Shown here: piece by piece, positions 45,453 to 53,418 of the stretch
Layout of the letters: every line of letters begins with the position of its first letter
How positions within the stretch are numbered: position 1 is the stretch's first letter
Source: Klugiella xanthotipulae
GTDB taxonomy: Bacteria; Actinomycetota; Actinomycetes; Actinomycetales; Microbacteriaceae
Assembly: GCF_006716695.1 (NCBI RefSeq)
Contig: NZ_VFPN01000002.1
Coordinates: 62,001-126,000 of the forward strand
Length of the DNA stretch: 64,000 nucleotides
Direction: 5' to 3'
The notes under the pieces: model-generated
What the model saw: the letters and a program-made list of their open reading frames with translations, nothing else
Told to the model about the DNA's origin: nothing
Databases searched by the model: none
Program-made: the position numbers and the translations under genes

Positions 45453-46981
45453 GATTCAGCCCCGTTTCGGCGAGCAGCGGCGGTTGCCAACTGGCTGAGC
45501 CGATGGTGTATGCCGGCAGTTACTGCCGTGGCTTCGACGTAGAGGGCGTAGCTGTCGCTGAGGGCTGTGGTTGACTCGGGCGACGGCTCTATGACGCGGG
45601 TGCCAACGGGGAATAGCTTCGCCGCGGCGGCCAGGTCTTTCTCGACGCCAGCCGCTACGGCTCCTATCGCCGCACAGGCGCTGAGCGTCATGTTGGAGTT
45701 GGTCACGAGGGTTATTGGGCGACCGAGAGCGTCTGCCGTGGTGTGTAGCCACAGCGGGTTATGACGTATTCCACCGGTCATGAACACGTCGGTGGTATCG
45801 ACCCCCACGGTGGCAAACGATTCCAGCACTTGGCGGGTGCCGAAAGCGACACCTTCAACTGCCGCCCGATAGAGGGCAGCAGCAGTTGTGCCGAGGGTAA
45901 GGCCCAGGAACGCGCCCCGCAGCTCAGGGTCTCTGTAAGGTGTGCGGTTGCCCATCAGGTTGTCGATCATGAGCAGTCCGTGGGAGGCCGGTGCAATGCG
46001 GCTCGCTTCGGCCACAAACTGGGCAATATTTTCGCGCTTCTGTCCCACAATTTTTTCTGCCAGCCAGGTGAGTGATGACCCCGCCGACACTTGTCCACCT
46101 TCGATCAGCCAGCGGCCTTCCGTGAGGGCACCCGGGTATGGGCCCCAAATGGTGGGGCTGAATGATGGCTCGTCGGCCTCCGCCACGAAGGCGTTGGACG
46201 TTCCCGCAACGATGGATACCGGGTTTGCCGAAATTCCACGAAGCGGCAGCAGCGACAGGTGAGCGTCGATCCCTCCGGTACCGACGATGGGCCGGTTGGT
46301 GAGGCCCAGGTCTTGGGCAGCCGCGTCACTGAGCGGCGCAACGGGTGCCCCCACTTCTTGGATTCGCGATGGGAGCTTGGTGTGTAGATCGGGCACACCC
46401 AATGCCTCGTACAGATCAACGGGCAGTTCGCCGATGCGGTGGTCGTAGTTCCATTTGCAGGTGGCGTTGAGGCGCGATCCGACCCACTCTCCGGTGAGGC
46501 GGTAGGTGAGGTAGTCAACAGACTCTCCGATGTAGCGCGAGTCTCGGTAGAGTTCCGGTCGGTTTTTTGCGAACCACATGGCTTTCGGAACGAGCCACTC
46601 TGAGCTATCCGAACCCCCGGAGAAGGCGAGTGCCGGATGCTCAGTCTTGGCCGTTTTCTGCGACTCAAGAACCGAGCGACTGTCCATCCACAAGATGGCC
46701 GGATGCACGGGGCTGCCGTGCACGTCGAGAAACACAACGGATGACGCGGTCGTGGCCACGCTGACGGCATCCACTGTTGTTGTTCCTGCAGCGGTGAGTG
46801 CCTGTCGGCAGGCCTGCGCTGCGGAGTTCCACCATTCGAGTGGGTCCTGTTCTGCCCACCCAGGTTGGGGGAATCTGGTGGCATACCCGCGCTGTCCTTC
46901 ACCGACCGTGTGTCCATCGTCGGTGAAGACTGCGGCCCGCGCGCTCTCGGTGCCGACATCGATTGCGAGAAAGAGAGACAT
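45449..46981 (-). CDS. FGGY-family carbohydrate kinase
   Basis: 510-residue sugar kinase of the FGGY superfamily. It has the phosphate-1 motif AIDVGTESARAAVFTDDG near residue 7, the catalytic base region GGIDAHLSLL near 260 and the adenosine motif FMTGGIRHNPLWLHTTADAL near 415. It looks closer to ribulokinase/ketopentose-type members than to glycerol kinase, but no member can be named. It starts 4 bases after the dehydrogenase stop and overlaps the regulator by 4 bases. Confidence 0.88.
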   Translation of the reverse strand: MSLFLAIDVGTESARAAVFTDDGHTVGEGQRGYATRFPQPGWAEQDPLEWWNSAAQACRQALTAAGTTTVDAVSVATTASSVVFLDVHGSPVHPAILWMDSRSVLESQKTAKTEHPALAFSGGSDSSEWLVPKAMWFAKNRPELYRDSRYIGESVDYLTYRLTGEWVGSRLNATCKWNYDHRIGELPVDLYEALGVPDLHTKLPSRIQEVGAPVAPLSDAAAQDLGLTNRPIVGTGGIDAHLSLLPLRGISANPVSIVAGTSNAFVAEADEPSFSPTIWGPYPGALTEGRWLIEGGQVSAGSSLTWLAEKIVGQKRENIAQFVAEASRIAPASHGLLMIDNLMGNRTPYRDPELRGAFLGLTLGTTAAALYRAAVEGVAFGTRQVLESFATVGVDTTDVFMTGGIRHNPLWLHTTADALGRPITLVTNSNMTLSACAAIGAVAAGVEKDLAAAAKLFPVGTRVIEPSPESTTALSDSYALYVEATAVTAGIHHRLSQLATAAARRNGAES

Positions 46982-46985
46982 GTTT

Positions 46986-48056
46986 CTATTCTCCGTTGGG
47001 GAGGAATAAAATCTTTGAGCTAAATATAGACCGCTCGGCCAGTTGCTTCATGATTGCGGGAACCTCTGAGAGTGGGAGTTCGTGGGTGATCATAAAGTCG
47101 GTTTTGAGCACGCCGCTTGCCATGAGTTCGGCGGAGATGGTCCATTCTTCGCCGGGGAAGGGCGAGGAGAAAGAGTTCCAGCTTCCATGCAGGGAGACTT
47201 CCCGGCGCAGGAAACTGCTAAACGTTGCTTTGTCGAGTTCAACCGGTGTGTGGGGTATTCCAATGAAAGATGCCTCACCCCGACGCGCAACAAGTTTGAC
47301 AGCCAACGCGATGGTGGGCGGAACTCCTGCGGATTCGATAACAACGTCGAATCCTTTTCCGGCGCGTTCACGTGCTTGCTCTTCGGAGGTCGCTGTCATT
47401 GTGGCACCTGCTTCACGGGCCATGTCGGCTTTTTGCTCGTTCAGGTCTACGGCGAGTACCTCGGTGGCGCCGAGGATGCGGGCCCACTGAACAGCAAAGA
47501 GACCGATTGGGCCGGCTCCGATGACGGCCACACGCGACCCTTTGCCGAGCCTGGTGCGTCGAATGGCGTGCAGGGCTATTGCTGACGGGTCTATCATTGC
47601 CGCTGCTTTCGGGGTTACACCGGCGGGCATGAGCAGAGCGTTGTCGGCCGGAACCACAACATATTCGGCGTAGGCACCGTCGCGTCGGCTCCCAAAGTAG
47701 TCGTAGTCTTCACAGAGACTGAAGTGGCCTTCGAGACAACTGTCGCATTTTCGGCAGGGCAGGAGCGGGGGAACAGAAACCAGGTCGCCAACGGCGAATC
47801 CTGCAACATCCGGTGCGACTTTGGTGACGAAGCCGGAGAATTCGTGACCACAAATGATGGGGTGCCGGTGCGCTCCGGCAAAATTCATTCTAGGGATGTC
47901 GGACCCGCACACACCGCAGGCCGCAACTTTGACCAGCAGGTCGCCCGAACCGATGGTTGGTATGGCGACGTTCTCAACCCGAATCTCTCCCGGTGCGTAG
48001 AGCACCGCGGCCGTCATGGTGCCGCCTGAACTTCTATTGTTGGTGTTTTCTGACAT
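46986..48056 (-). CDS. Zinc-dependent medium-chain alcohol (polyol) dehydrogenase
   Basis: 356-residue MDR enzyme. The catalytic zinc site is in CGVCGSD and GHEFSG. The structural zinc site has four cysteines in PCRKCDSCLEGHFSLC near residue 90-110. NAD(P) binding is at VAVIGAGPIGLFAVQWA near 165. The pattern is that of sorbitol/galactitol-1-phosphate/threonine-type dehydrogenases. ATG at 48056 has GGAG upstream; a longer frame from 48122 lacks a site. In the operon it probably oxidises the imported polyol or its phosphate to a ketose. Confidence 0.88.
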   Translation of the reverse strand: MSENTNNRSSGGTMTAAVLYAPGEIRVENVAIPTIGSGDLLVKVAACGVCGSDIPRMNFAGAHRHPIICGHEFSGFVTKVAPDVAGFAVGDLVSVPPLLPCRKCDSCLEGHFSLCEDYDYFGSRRDGAYAEYVVVPADNALLMPAGVTPKAAAMIDPSAIALHAIRRTRLGKGSRVAVIGAGPIGLFAVQWARILGATEVLAVDLNEQKADMAREAGATMTATSEEQARERAGKGFDVVIESAGVPPTIALAVKLVARRGEASFIGIPHTPVELDKATFSSFLRREVSLHGSWNSFSSPFPGEEWTISAELMASGVLKTDFMITHELPLSEVPAIMKQLAERSIFSSKILFLPNGE

Positions 48057-48137
48057 TGTTTGCTCCAGTTCTCCGCGAGGGACGGTGGGGGTTGTGTGCC
48101 CGGGCGGTTTGGACCCGGGCACACTGACGGTGGATGA

Positions 48138-49121
48138 CTAGTTGGATTCGCTGCGAGCAAAGAGGGTGTCGCCGACAAACGATGCGGCGTTCTCCGTGGT
48201 TACAAGCTGTGTTCCCGCGTCGATGTCTGTGTCTACGGTTTCGCCTTTGGCCGCTTTGATGGCGGTGTCGGCGGCTACCGACCCAAGCGAGATGGGGTCA
48301 TTGAGTGACGTGGCAACGTACTGGTCTCCGTTGTCGATTGCTTTCACGGCTTCCATAAGCCCGTCAACACCCGCAACGATGACGTCGTCACGGCCGTTCT
48401 CTTTGAGCACCTGCAGGGCACCAAGAGCCATGTCGTCGTTGTGGGCATAGATTGCCGCGACATCGGAGTTTGCCTGAAGCAGGTCCTGCATTGCGGTAAC
48501 CGCATTGGCGCGAATGTATTCGGCGTAGGGACCTTCAACGATGGTGACGGCGCTGTTGCCGTCAAACGCATCGTGGAAACCCTGCTTGCGATCGGCGGCA
48601 ACGGTTCCTCCGGCATCACCCTGAATCTCGATGATCTTTCCCCCGGCCTCGCCAAGCTTGTCGGACACGGCCTCACCAACAAGCCTTCCCATTTCGACGT
48701 TGTCGCGACCGACGTGGGCGATGGCACCTTCGGCAAAGCGGTCAACCGTGACAACCGGGATACCGGCGGCTTTGGCGGATGCAAGCGCCGGGGCGATTCC
48801 CTGTGGATCGACCGGGTTGATGAGAAGAACATCCACATTTTTGGTGATGAGGTCTTCGATGTCGTTGTTCTGTTTGGTCACGTCACCGTTGGCGTCTACG
48901 TAGACCAGTTCGGCATCGTTGTCGGCGGCAGCTTCTTTCACACCGTCTCCGAGTTCGACGTAGAACGGTGACTGCTGAGTTGCTTGGCTGAACCCAACGG
49001 TGACGGTACCGTCGGATGCACCGGCGGTGTTCTCGCCGGTAGTACCGCCGGGTGTGCTTGTGCATGCCGCCAGCACCAAAACGATGGGTACCGCGACGAG
49101 AGCGTATGAGAGTCGCTTCAT
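48138..49121 (-). CDS. Sugar-binding lipoprotein of ABC importer (RbsB-like)
   Basis: 327-residue periplasmic-binding-protein-like lipoprotein. It has a signal peptide with lipobox LAAC (lipid-anchored C20), a threonine/glycine linker, and a peripla_BP_4 domain (TVGFSQATQQSPFYVELGDG, LLINPVDPQGIAPAL, ITVVTVDRFAEG-type hinge, IYAHNDDMALGAL). First gene of the operon; AAGGAGG precedes the ATG. Substrate class is pentose/hexose/polyol by homology. Confidence 0.92.
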   Translation of the reverse strand: MKRLSYALVAVPIVLVLAACTSTPGGTTGENTAGASDGTVTVGFSQATQQSPFYVELGDGVKEAAADNDAELVYVDANGDVTKQNNDIEDLITKNVDVLLINPVDPQGIAPALASAKAAGIPVVTVDRFAEGAIAHVGRDNVEMGRLVGEAVSDKLGEAGGKIIEIQGDAGGTVAADRKQGFHDAFDGNSAVTIVEGPYAEYIRANAVTAMQDLLQANSDVAAIYAHNDDMALGALQVLKENGRDDVIVAGVDGLMEAVKAIDNGDQYVATSLNDPISLGSVAADTAIKAAKGETVDTDIDAGTQLVTTENAASFVGDTLFARSESN

Positions 49122-49154
49122 TGTGAGCCTCCTTGATCGAAACGAATAGTCCCT

Positions 49155-49183
49155 AGAGTAAGAACGCCCAACAACGAAAACAA
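49155..49183 (-). promoter_or_regulatory. Promoter of sugar operon
   Basis: On the minus strand -35 TTGTTT (49178-49183) and -10 TACTCT (49155-49160) are separated by exactly 17 bases, 34 bases upstream of the lipoprotein ATG. Confidence 0.55.
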
Positions 49184-49199
49184 CTTATGTAGAACATTT

Positions 49200-49213
49200 T
49201 GCTCATATGAGCA
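49200..49213. promoter_or_regulatory. Palindromic operator candidate for SorC regulator
   Basis: TGCTCATATGAGCA is a perfect 14-bp palindrome. Outer half-sites GAACAT (49192-49197) and ATGTTC (49221-49226) extend the symmetry loosely. It lies 17 bases upstream of the predicted -35. Confidence 0.55.
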
Positions 49214-49319
49214 CAAACAGATGTTCGTGGCCAACAAACGAGCAAAAACGGTGCTCTTCGCGCAAAACAACGCCCTCTCTTCGTCCGAGATCCACAGCAC
49301 CAGCATCAGATGGTCGCGC

Positions 49320-49611
49320 TGTGCTCATAAATCGACGGTGGTTCCTTCGAGAAACGCGACCGGAATTCGCCGGTCAGCGGCCAACTCGTGGATCAGCGGG
49401 AACCTCATTGTGGGAGCGATGCTTGCGACACATAAGCGGCAGCCCGGAGCAGGATCTCGTTCTCCTGCTCCGGCAGCCGAATCCGTTTCCTCGCCTCCCG
49501 CAGCTCGGCAGCGTCAGCCTGGGTCACTCCGGGCCGTTTAGCGTCCTCGATATCGGCCAGTTTCAGCCAGCGCTGCAGACCTGACTCCGAGATCCCGAAG
49601 TCGTCGTTCAA
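49320..49611 (-). pseudogene. Remnant of another IS3-family element (orfA end plus orfB start)
   Basis: Minus-strand frame 49405-49611 reads as the C-terminal two-thirds of an IS3 OrfA (FGISESGLQRWLKLADIEDA, AELREARKRIRLPEQENEIL, RAAAYVSQASLPQ). It lacks the first helix. An overlapping ATG at 49408 begins an OrfB N-terminus (MRFPLIHELAADRRIPVAF) that soon reaches a stop near 49326. It is a different element from the two intact ISs. It abuts the stop of the sigma-factor gene, so an old insertion or deletion reached that gene's 3' end. Confidence 0.8.
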
Positions 49612-50822
49612 TCAGACGTTGCTCCTGATGCGCCGCTGTCGCTGAGGAGGTGATGCAGAGCATGGCGCTCGTGTTCGTACTCACACAGTTCGATGGCGCG
49701 ACGGAGAAGGTCGTCGGCACCCAGATCGTCGCCTTCTTGTCGCAGCAGATGTGCGCCAACGACCAATACTCGGTGATGGTCTGGGAGCTCGCGGCGTAGC
49801 CTTTCCACGTCAGCGCGGGCGATCGGGCGGCCGGAGGCAGCGCGTCCTGCCGCCCGCTCCAGCCGGTCCAGCGGTGAGTCGCCTAGCTGGGCGAGCCGAT
49901 CGTGGGCTGCGTCGATGAGGCGCCAGTTCGTGCGTTCACTATCGGGGGCCACAGCGTGTGCTGCCTCGATCGTGGCGTATGCGCGAAGCTCCTCCGCGTA
50001 CCCGACGCTCGGAGACAGGGCGGTGTATTGGCGAAGTGCCGCCGTCATCTCACTCACATGCCAGAGGGAGCGATCCTGTTCGGCCAGAGTAAGCAGACGC
50101 CCGTCGGCACCGATCCGGGCATCGCGGCGGGCATGGGTGAGTGAGATCAGTACAGCGAGCGCGTTAAGCGCCGGATGAGGGCGGCTCCCCGCGGTCTGAT
50201 GCAACAGGGTGACGAGGTCGGCGGCGGACTCGTCACTGGCAAAATAAGCAGCTGCATACGCTACTGAGATCGCGCGAGCGACGTCGTCGGCGCGTTCCGG
50301 ATGCTCACGGGAAGACGTCAGCGCGAAGCCAGCCAGCGCTGCGCGCTTCTTGGCCCGGGTGATGCGCGCTGCCATGGTCGATGTGCTCACAAGAAACATG
50401 CGTGCGATCCGCTCGGTTGACAAGCCGAATACGAAACGCAGCGCCAGCAGCGGTCGAGATTCGCTCCCAAGAGCAGGATGGCAGGCCAACCACAGCATCT
50501 CGACACGATCATCGACCATGCCGAGTGTACTTTCGTTCGCCTCAACTGATTCCTCGGTCACGACCAGGTGCTGCCTTCGCGCGAATGCCTGCTCGTGGCG
50601 CAACTCGTCGATCAACGCGCGCTGAGCTGTACGACGAATCCAGGCAACAGGATGCGCAGGCGTCTGCCCGCCCCAGGAACTCAGCGCACGCTCGCATGCA
50701 GCAGCAAGAGCATCCTCCGCGAGGTCCACCCGGCCGGAGAACGAAATGAGAGACCGCAGTAGCGACGCCCAGTGCTCACGCACCAGCGCCGCCACTGCCT
50801 GATCTGCGCCTTCCACGCTCAC
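49608..50822 (-). CDS. ECF sigma factor, ECF42-type with C-terminal extension
   Basis: 404-residue extracytoplasmic-function-type sigma factor. Region 2 is about 15-80 (VDLAEDALAAACERALSSW, PVAWIRRTAQRALIDELR). Region 4 is about 115-175 (LALRFVFGLSTERIARMFLV). A roughly 230-residue helical, TPR-like C-terminal domain replaces any anti-sigma factor. This layout, with the DGPF gene directly upstream, is the ECF42 arrangement. GTG at 50822 overlaps the DGPF stop by GTGA. The last residues (GASGATSD) run up to the IS remnant and may not be the original end. Confidence 0.9.
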   Translation of the reverse strand: MSVEGADQAVAALVREHWASLLRSLISFSGRVDLAEDALAAACERALSSWGGQTPAHPVAWIRRTAQRALIDELRHEQAFARRQHLVVTEESVEANESTLGMVDDRVEMLWLACHPALGSESRPLLALRFVFGLSTERIARMFLVSTSTMAARITRAKKRAALAGFALTSSREHPERADDVARAISVAYAAAYFASDESAADLVTLLHQTAGSRPHPALNALAVLISLTHARRDARIGADGRLLTLAEQDRSLWHVSEMTAALRQYTALSPSVGYAEELRAYATIEAAHAVAPDSERTNWRLIDAAHDRLAQLGDSPLDRLERAAGRAASGRPIARADVERLRRELPDHHRVLVVGAHLLRQEGDDLGADDLLRRAIELCEYEHERHALHHLLSDSGASGATSD

Positions 50823-51169
50823 CCCATCGGATCGATCGGCCGGAACTCCATGTCGTACGGCGGCAGAACGTCCGAGAGTTCCAGAAGCAGGTCAAGGCTT
50901 GGCGTCTCCACGAGATAGAACCCGCCCAGTCCTTCGTAGGCGGCGGCATACGGTCCTTCAGAGATCACCCGCGCACCAGCCGATCTGCGCACGGTGGTGG
51001 CAGATTCGCCGTTTTCGAGAGATTCCCCTGCCAAAATTTCAACACCACGGGCAGTGCACTCACTCTGGAATTGTTCGAACCGTTCCATGAGTGCGGCCTG
51101 CTCAGACTCATCCAGCCCATCCCACGCGGGAACATCGCCGTCTCCGGTCAACAACAGCATGTACTTCAT
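50819..51169 (-). CDS. YCII/DGPF-domain protein, ECF42 partner
   Basis: 116-residue YCII-related protein starting MKYMLLLTGD. It has EGPYAAAYEGLGGFYLVET, the DGPF-like motif region, and the conserved PxDMEFRPID end. Such proteins are constantly paired with ECF42 sigma factors and are thought to be their targets or partners. ATG at 51169 has AGGAG upstream; the frame is open to 51304 but lacks signals there. Confidence 0.9.
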   Translation of the reverse strand: MKYMLLLTGDGDVPAWDGLDESEQAALMERFEQFQSECTARGVEILAGESLENGESATTVRRSAGARVISEGPYAAAYEGLGGFYLVETPSLDLLLELSDVLPPYDMEFRPIDPMG

Positions 51170-51456
51170 ACTTCTTCTCCTCTCGGGGTGCACGCGCACC
51201 ATCATCATGGTGACGGATGAGCACCAAGGAAATCGACACCGGTGCCAAGAAAGAGCAGACATGTCACATTCGCACGGAGGATTGGAGTCCCGGCCAGCCA
51301 CCATTTAGCGCCGCAAGATACGTGCCACAGAACGTCAACGTCCACACATCAAAAATCAACCAAACCGATAGTAGACCCATCAGTTTTCTTATGGTGCCTA
51401 TTCGCCACAGTTCTGTGCAGTAAGTTCCCAGAACCCCGACTAGTGTGCGGTATTTT
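51170..51456. other. Intergenic region upstream of the DGPF/sigma pair
   Basis: About 290 bases with no supported gene. A weak minus-strand frame (51264-51512) has no family features. The part near 51170-51260 must hold the DGPF promoter; no clear sigma-70 hexamers are visible, as expected for an autoregulated ECF gene. Confidence 0.4.
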
Positions 51457-51489
51457 TCTGGGCTTCCTGTCGTTGGCAGGGAGCCCAGA
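51457..51489 (-). terminator. Terminator of quinone oxidoreductase gene
   Basis: TCTGGGCTTCCTG (51457-51469) and CAGGGAGCCCAGA (51477-51489) pair over 13 bases with one wobble, 20 bases beyond the gene's stop. Confidence 0.7.
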
Positions 51490-51508
51490 ATGTGTAAAGC
51501 ATCAGCCC

Positions 51509-52489
51509 TCAACCGTTCACAAGCAGAATTTTACCCGTGTGCGAACCCGAATCGAAATACTCCTGGGCAGCAGCTACCTCGACGAGTGGAAAGACCCGAT
51601 CGACGAGGGGCCTGATCTGCCCCGCAGCCACGAGCGGCCAGACCCGCTTGACAACCTCACGCATAATGGCGGCTTTTTCGTCGGTGGGTCTCGCCCGAAG
51701 CGTAGTACCGATCACCCTCAGACGCTTAGTCATCAGATCGCGCAGGTTGATCTCAGCAACGGCACCCCGGGTCAGCCCAATGATGACAAGCCGACCTCCC
51801 GTGGCGAGACAGTTGATATTGCGCTGAAGGTAGGCAGCACCCACAACGTCCAGGATCACATCAACACCCCGACCACCCGTAGCCTCATGCACGCGCGCCT
51901 CAAAATCTTCGCTGCGGTGGTTGATGAGCACGTCTGCCCCGAGGGTGCGCGCAACCTCGAGTTTCTCCGGAGAGCCGGCCGTCACAATGCACGTCGCCCC
52001 GAGCGCGCGGAGCAATTGCACCGCCATCGTACCGATGCCGCCCGCACCGCCATGCACCAGAACAATATCGCCCGCCCGCACCCCGGCTTCCATCACCAGG
52101 TTGCTGTACACGGTCGCGGCAGCCTCGGGTAATGCGGCTGCATCACGAAGACTCACGGCTGCCGGGAGGGGAACCACCTGATCCACCGGACAGACCACCC
52201 GCTCAGCGTAGCCACCGCCCGCAAGTAAGGCACACACCTCGTCGCCCACGCTGAAGCTGGTGACGCCCGTGCCGAGCGAGTCGATCTGCCCGGAAACCTC
52301 CAGCCCCGGCACGTCGGTGATTCCCTGGGGCGGCGGGTAAAGACCCCTGCGCTGTTGAACATCGGCTCGATTGAGCCCGGCCGCGGCCACACGGATGGCG
52401 ACCTCTCCCGAGGCCGGATACGCGTCAGAGCGCTCCTCCATCCTGATCACCTCTGGACCTCCCGCGCCGGTATACACAGCTACTCTCAT
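51509..52489 (-). CDS. NAD(P)H:quinone oxidoreductase, zinc-free MDR family
   Basis: 326-residue medium-chain oxidoreductase of the QOR/PIG3 type. It has AAAGLNRADVQQRRGLYPPP near residue 42, the cofactor motif VLVHGGAGGIGTMAVQLLRA near 143 and GLTRGAVAEINL. Structural and catalytic zinc cysteines are absent, as expected. It probably reduces quinones or reactive carbonyls with NADPH. ATG at 52489 has AGGAGG upstream; a start at 52513 is possible. Confidence 0.9.
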   Translation of the reverse strand: MRVAVYTGAGGPEVIRMEERSDAYPASGEVAIRVAAAGLNRADVQQRRGLYPPPQGITDVPGLEVSGQIDSLGTGVTSFSVGDEVCALLAGGGYAERVVCPVDQVVPLPAAVSLRDAAALPEAAATVYSNLVMEAGVRAGDIVLVHGGAGGIGTMAVQLLRALGATCIVTAGSPEKLEVARTLGADVLINHRSEDFEARVHEATGGRGVDVILDVVGAAYLQRNINCLATGGRLVIIGLTRGAVAEINLRDLMTKRLRVIGTTLRARPTDEKAAIMREVVKRVWPLVAAGQIRPLVDRVFPLVEVAAAQEYFDSGSHTGKILLVNG

Positions 52490-52552
52490 TGCCGCCTCCT
52501 GGGTGTTGCCCAACGTTTCGATTCCAGAGTAGTCGCAGACCCCGGAGGAACA

Positions 52553-53293
52553 TCACGGACAGCGGCGGTGCCGTGTCCGATACGCGTGTGACGTCGAAAC
52601 TCGCGGTCGCCGCTCATTCCGCAGCCACCGCCCGTACCCGGCGTAGCAGGCCAGAGCAACGGCACACCCCAGTGCAGCAGCACCCAGCACATCGGTAAGC
52701 CAGTGCACACCGAGGTACGTACGGCTCCACATCATTGCGAGGGCGTAGAGTGCACCCGCCACCCACACCCCAACGTATGGAAAAAGGAGACCCAGCGCGA
52801 CCACCCACACCACCGCTTGCACCGAGTGTCCCGAGGGAAACGAACCAAAATCGCTCGTCACGAGCATACCCTCCGGTCGGGGCCGGGCCACCACACGCTT
52901 GAGCAATTGGGTCACGAGCGTGGCCAGAATCATGACTGTCACCAGGTAGCCTGCCGAGCGGGGGCCCCGGACCAGGAATACCACACACACCGACACGGAC
53001 GGAATGATAACGGCACCCCAGAGACCGGCACCGACCTCGTTGAATGCATAGGCAAGACTGAGGGGAACGGGCTGTCGTGCATCCACCATGAGGGCCAACC
53101 ACGAACGGTCGGCAACGGCCCAGGCACCATCCACACCGTGATGGAGTACCACGGCCAGGACGATAACCGCGAGGAAAAGGCCGCCGGATGCGACACTCAT
53201 CCGGCGGCGCAACGCGACAGAAAGGGGCAGAATACCGGATGATCTGGGCATCGCATCTACCAACTTTCCGCTCCAGTAGTTCGGAGAAACCAC
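52553..53293 (-). CDS. PAP2-family membrane phosphatase
   Basis: 246-residue protein with five to six membrane segments. It has the three phosphatase signature motifs: KRVVARPRP near residue 131, FPSGHS near 153, and SRTYLGVHWLTDVLG near 188. These enzymes dephosphorylate lipid pyrophosphates or phosphatidic acid at the outer face. A basic tail ends the protein. Start is GTG 53293 or ATG 53251; the ribosome site is weak for both. Confidence 0.92.
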   Translation of the reverse strand: MVSPNYWSGKLVDAMPRSSGILPLSVALRRRMSVASGGLFLAVIVLAVVLHHGVDGAWAVADRSWLALMVDARQPVPLSLAYAFNEVGAGLWGAVIIPSVSVCVVFLVRGPRSAGYLVTVMILATLVTQLLKRVVARPRPEGMLVTSDFGSFPSGHSVQAVVWVVALGLLFPYVGVWVAGALYALAMMWSRTYLGVHWLTDVLGAAALGCAVALACYAGYGRWLRNERRPRVSTSHAYRTRHRRCP

Positions 53294-53418
53294 ATCACGA
53301 AGACCTCAATGTGCCCCACGCTACCGCCCTCACTCCTATCTGGCCACGTTCCGTGACGGTGATGGAGCTGGTTATTGACTAGTTAGTTGCTGTGGTCCGA
53401 TCAGGCCTCACCGGTGCG

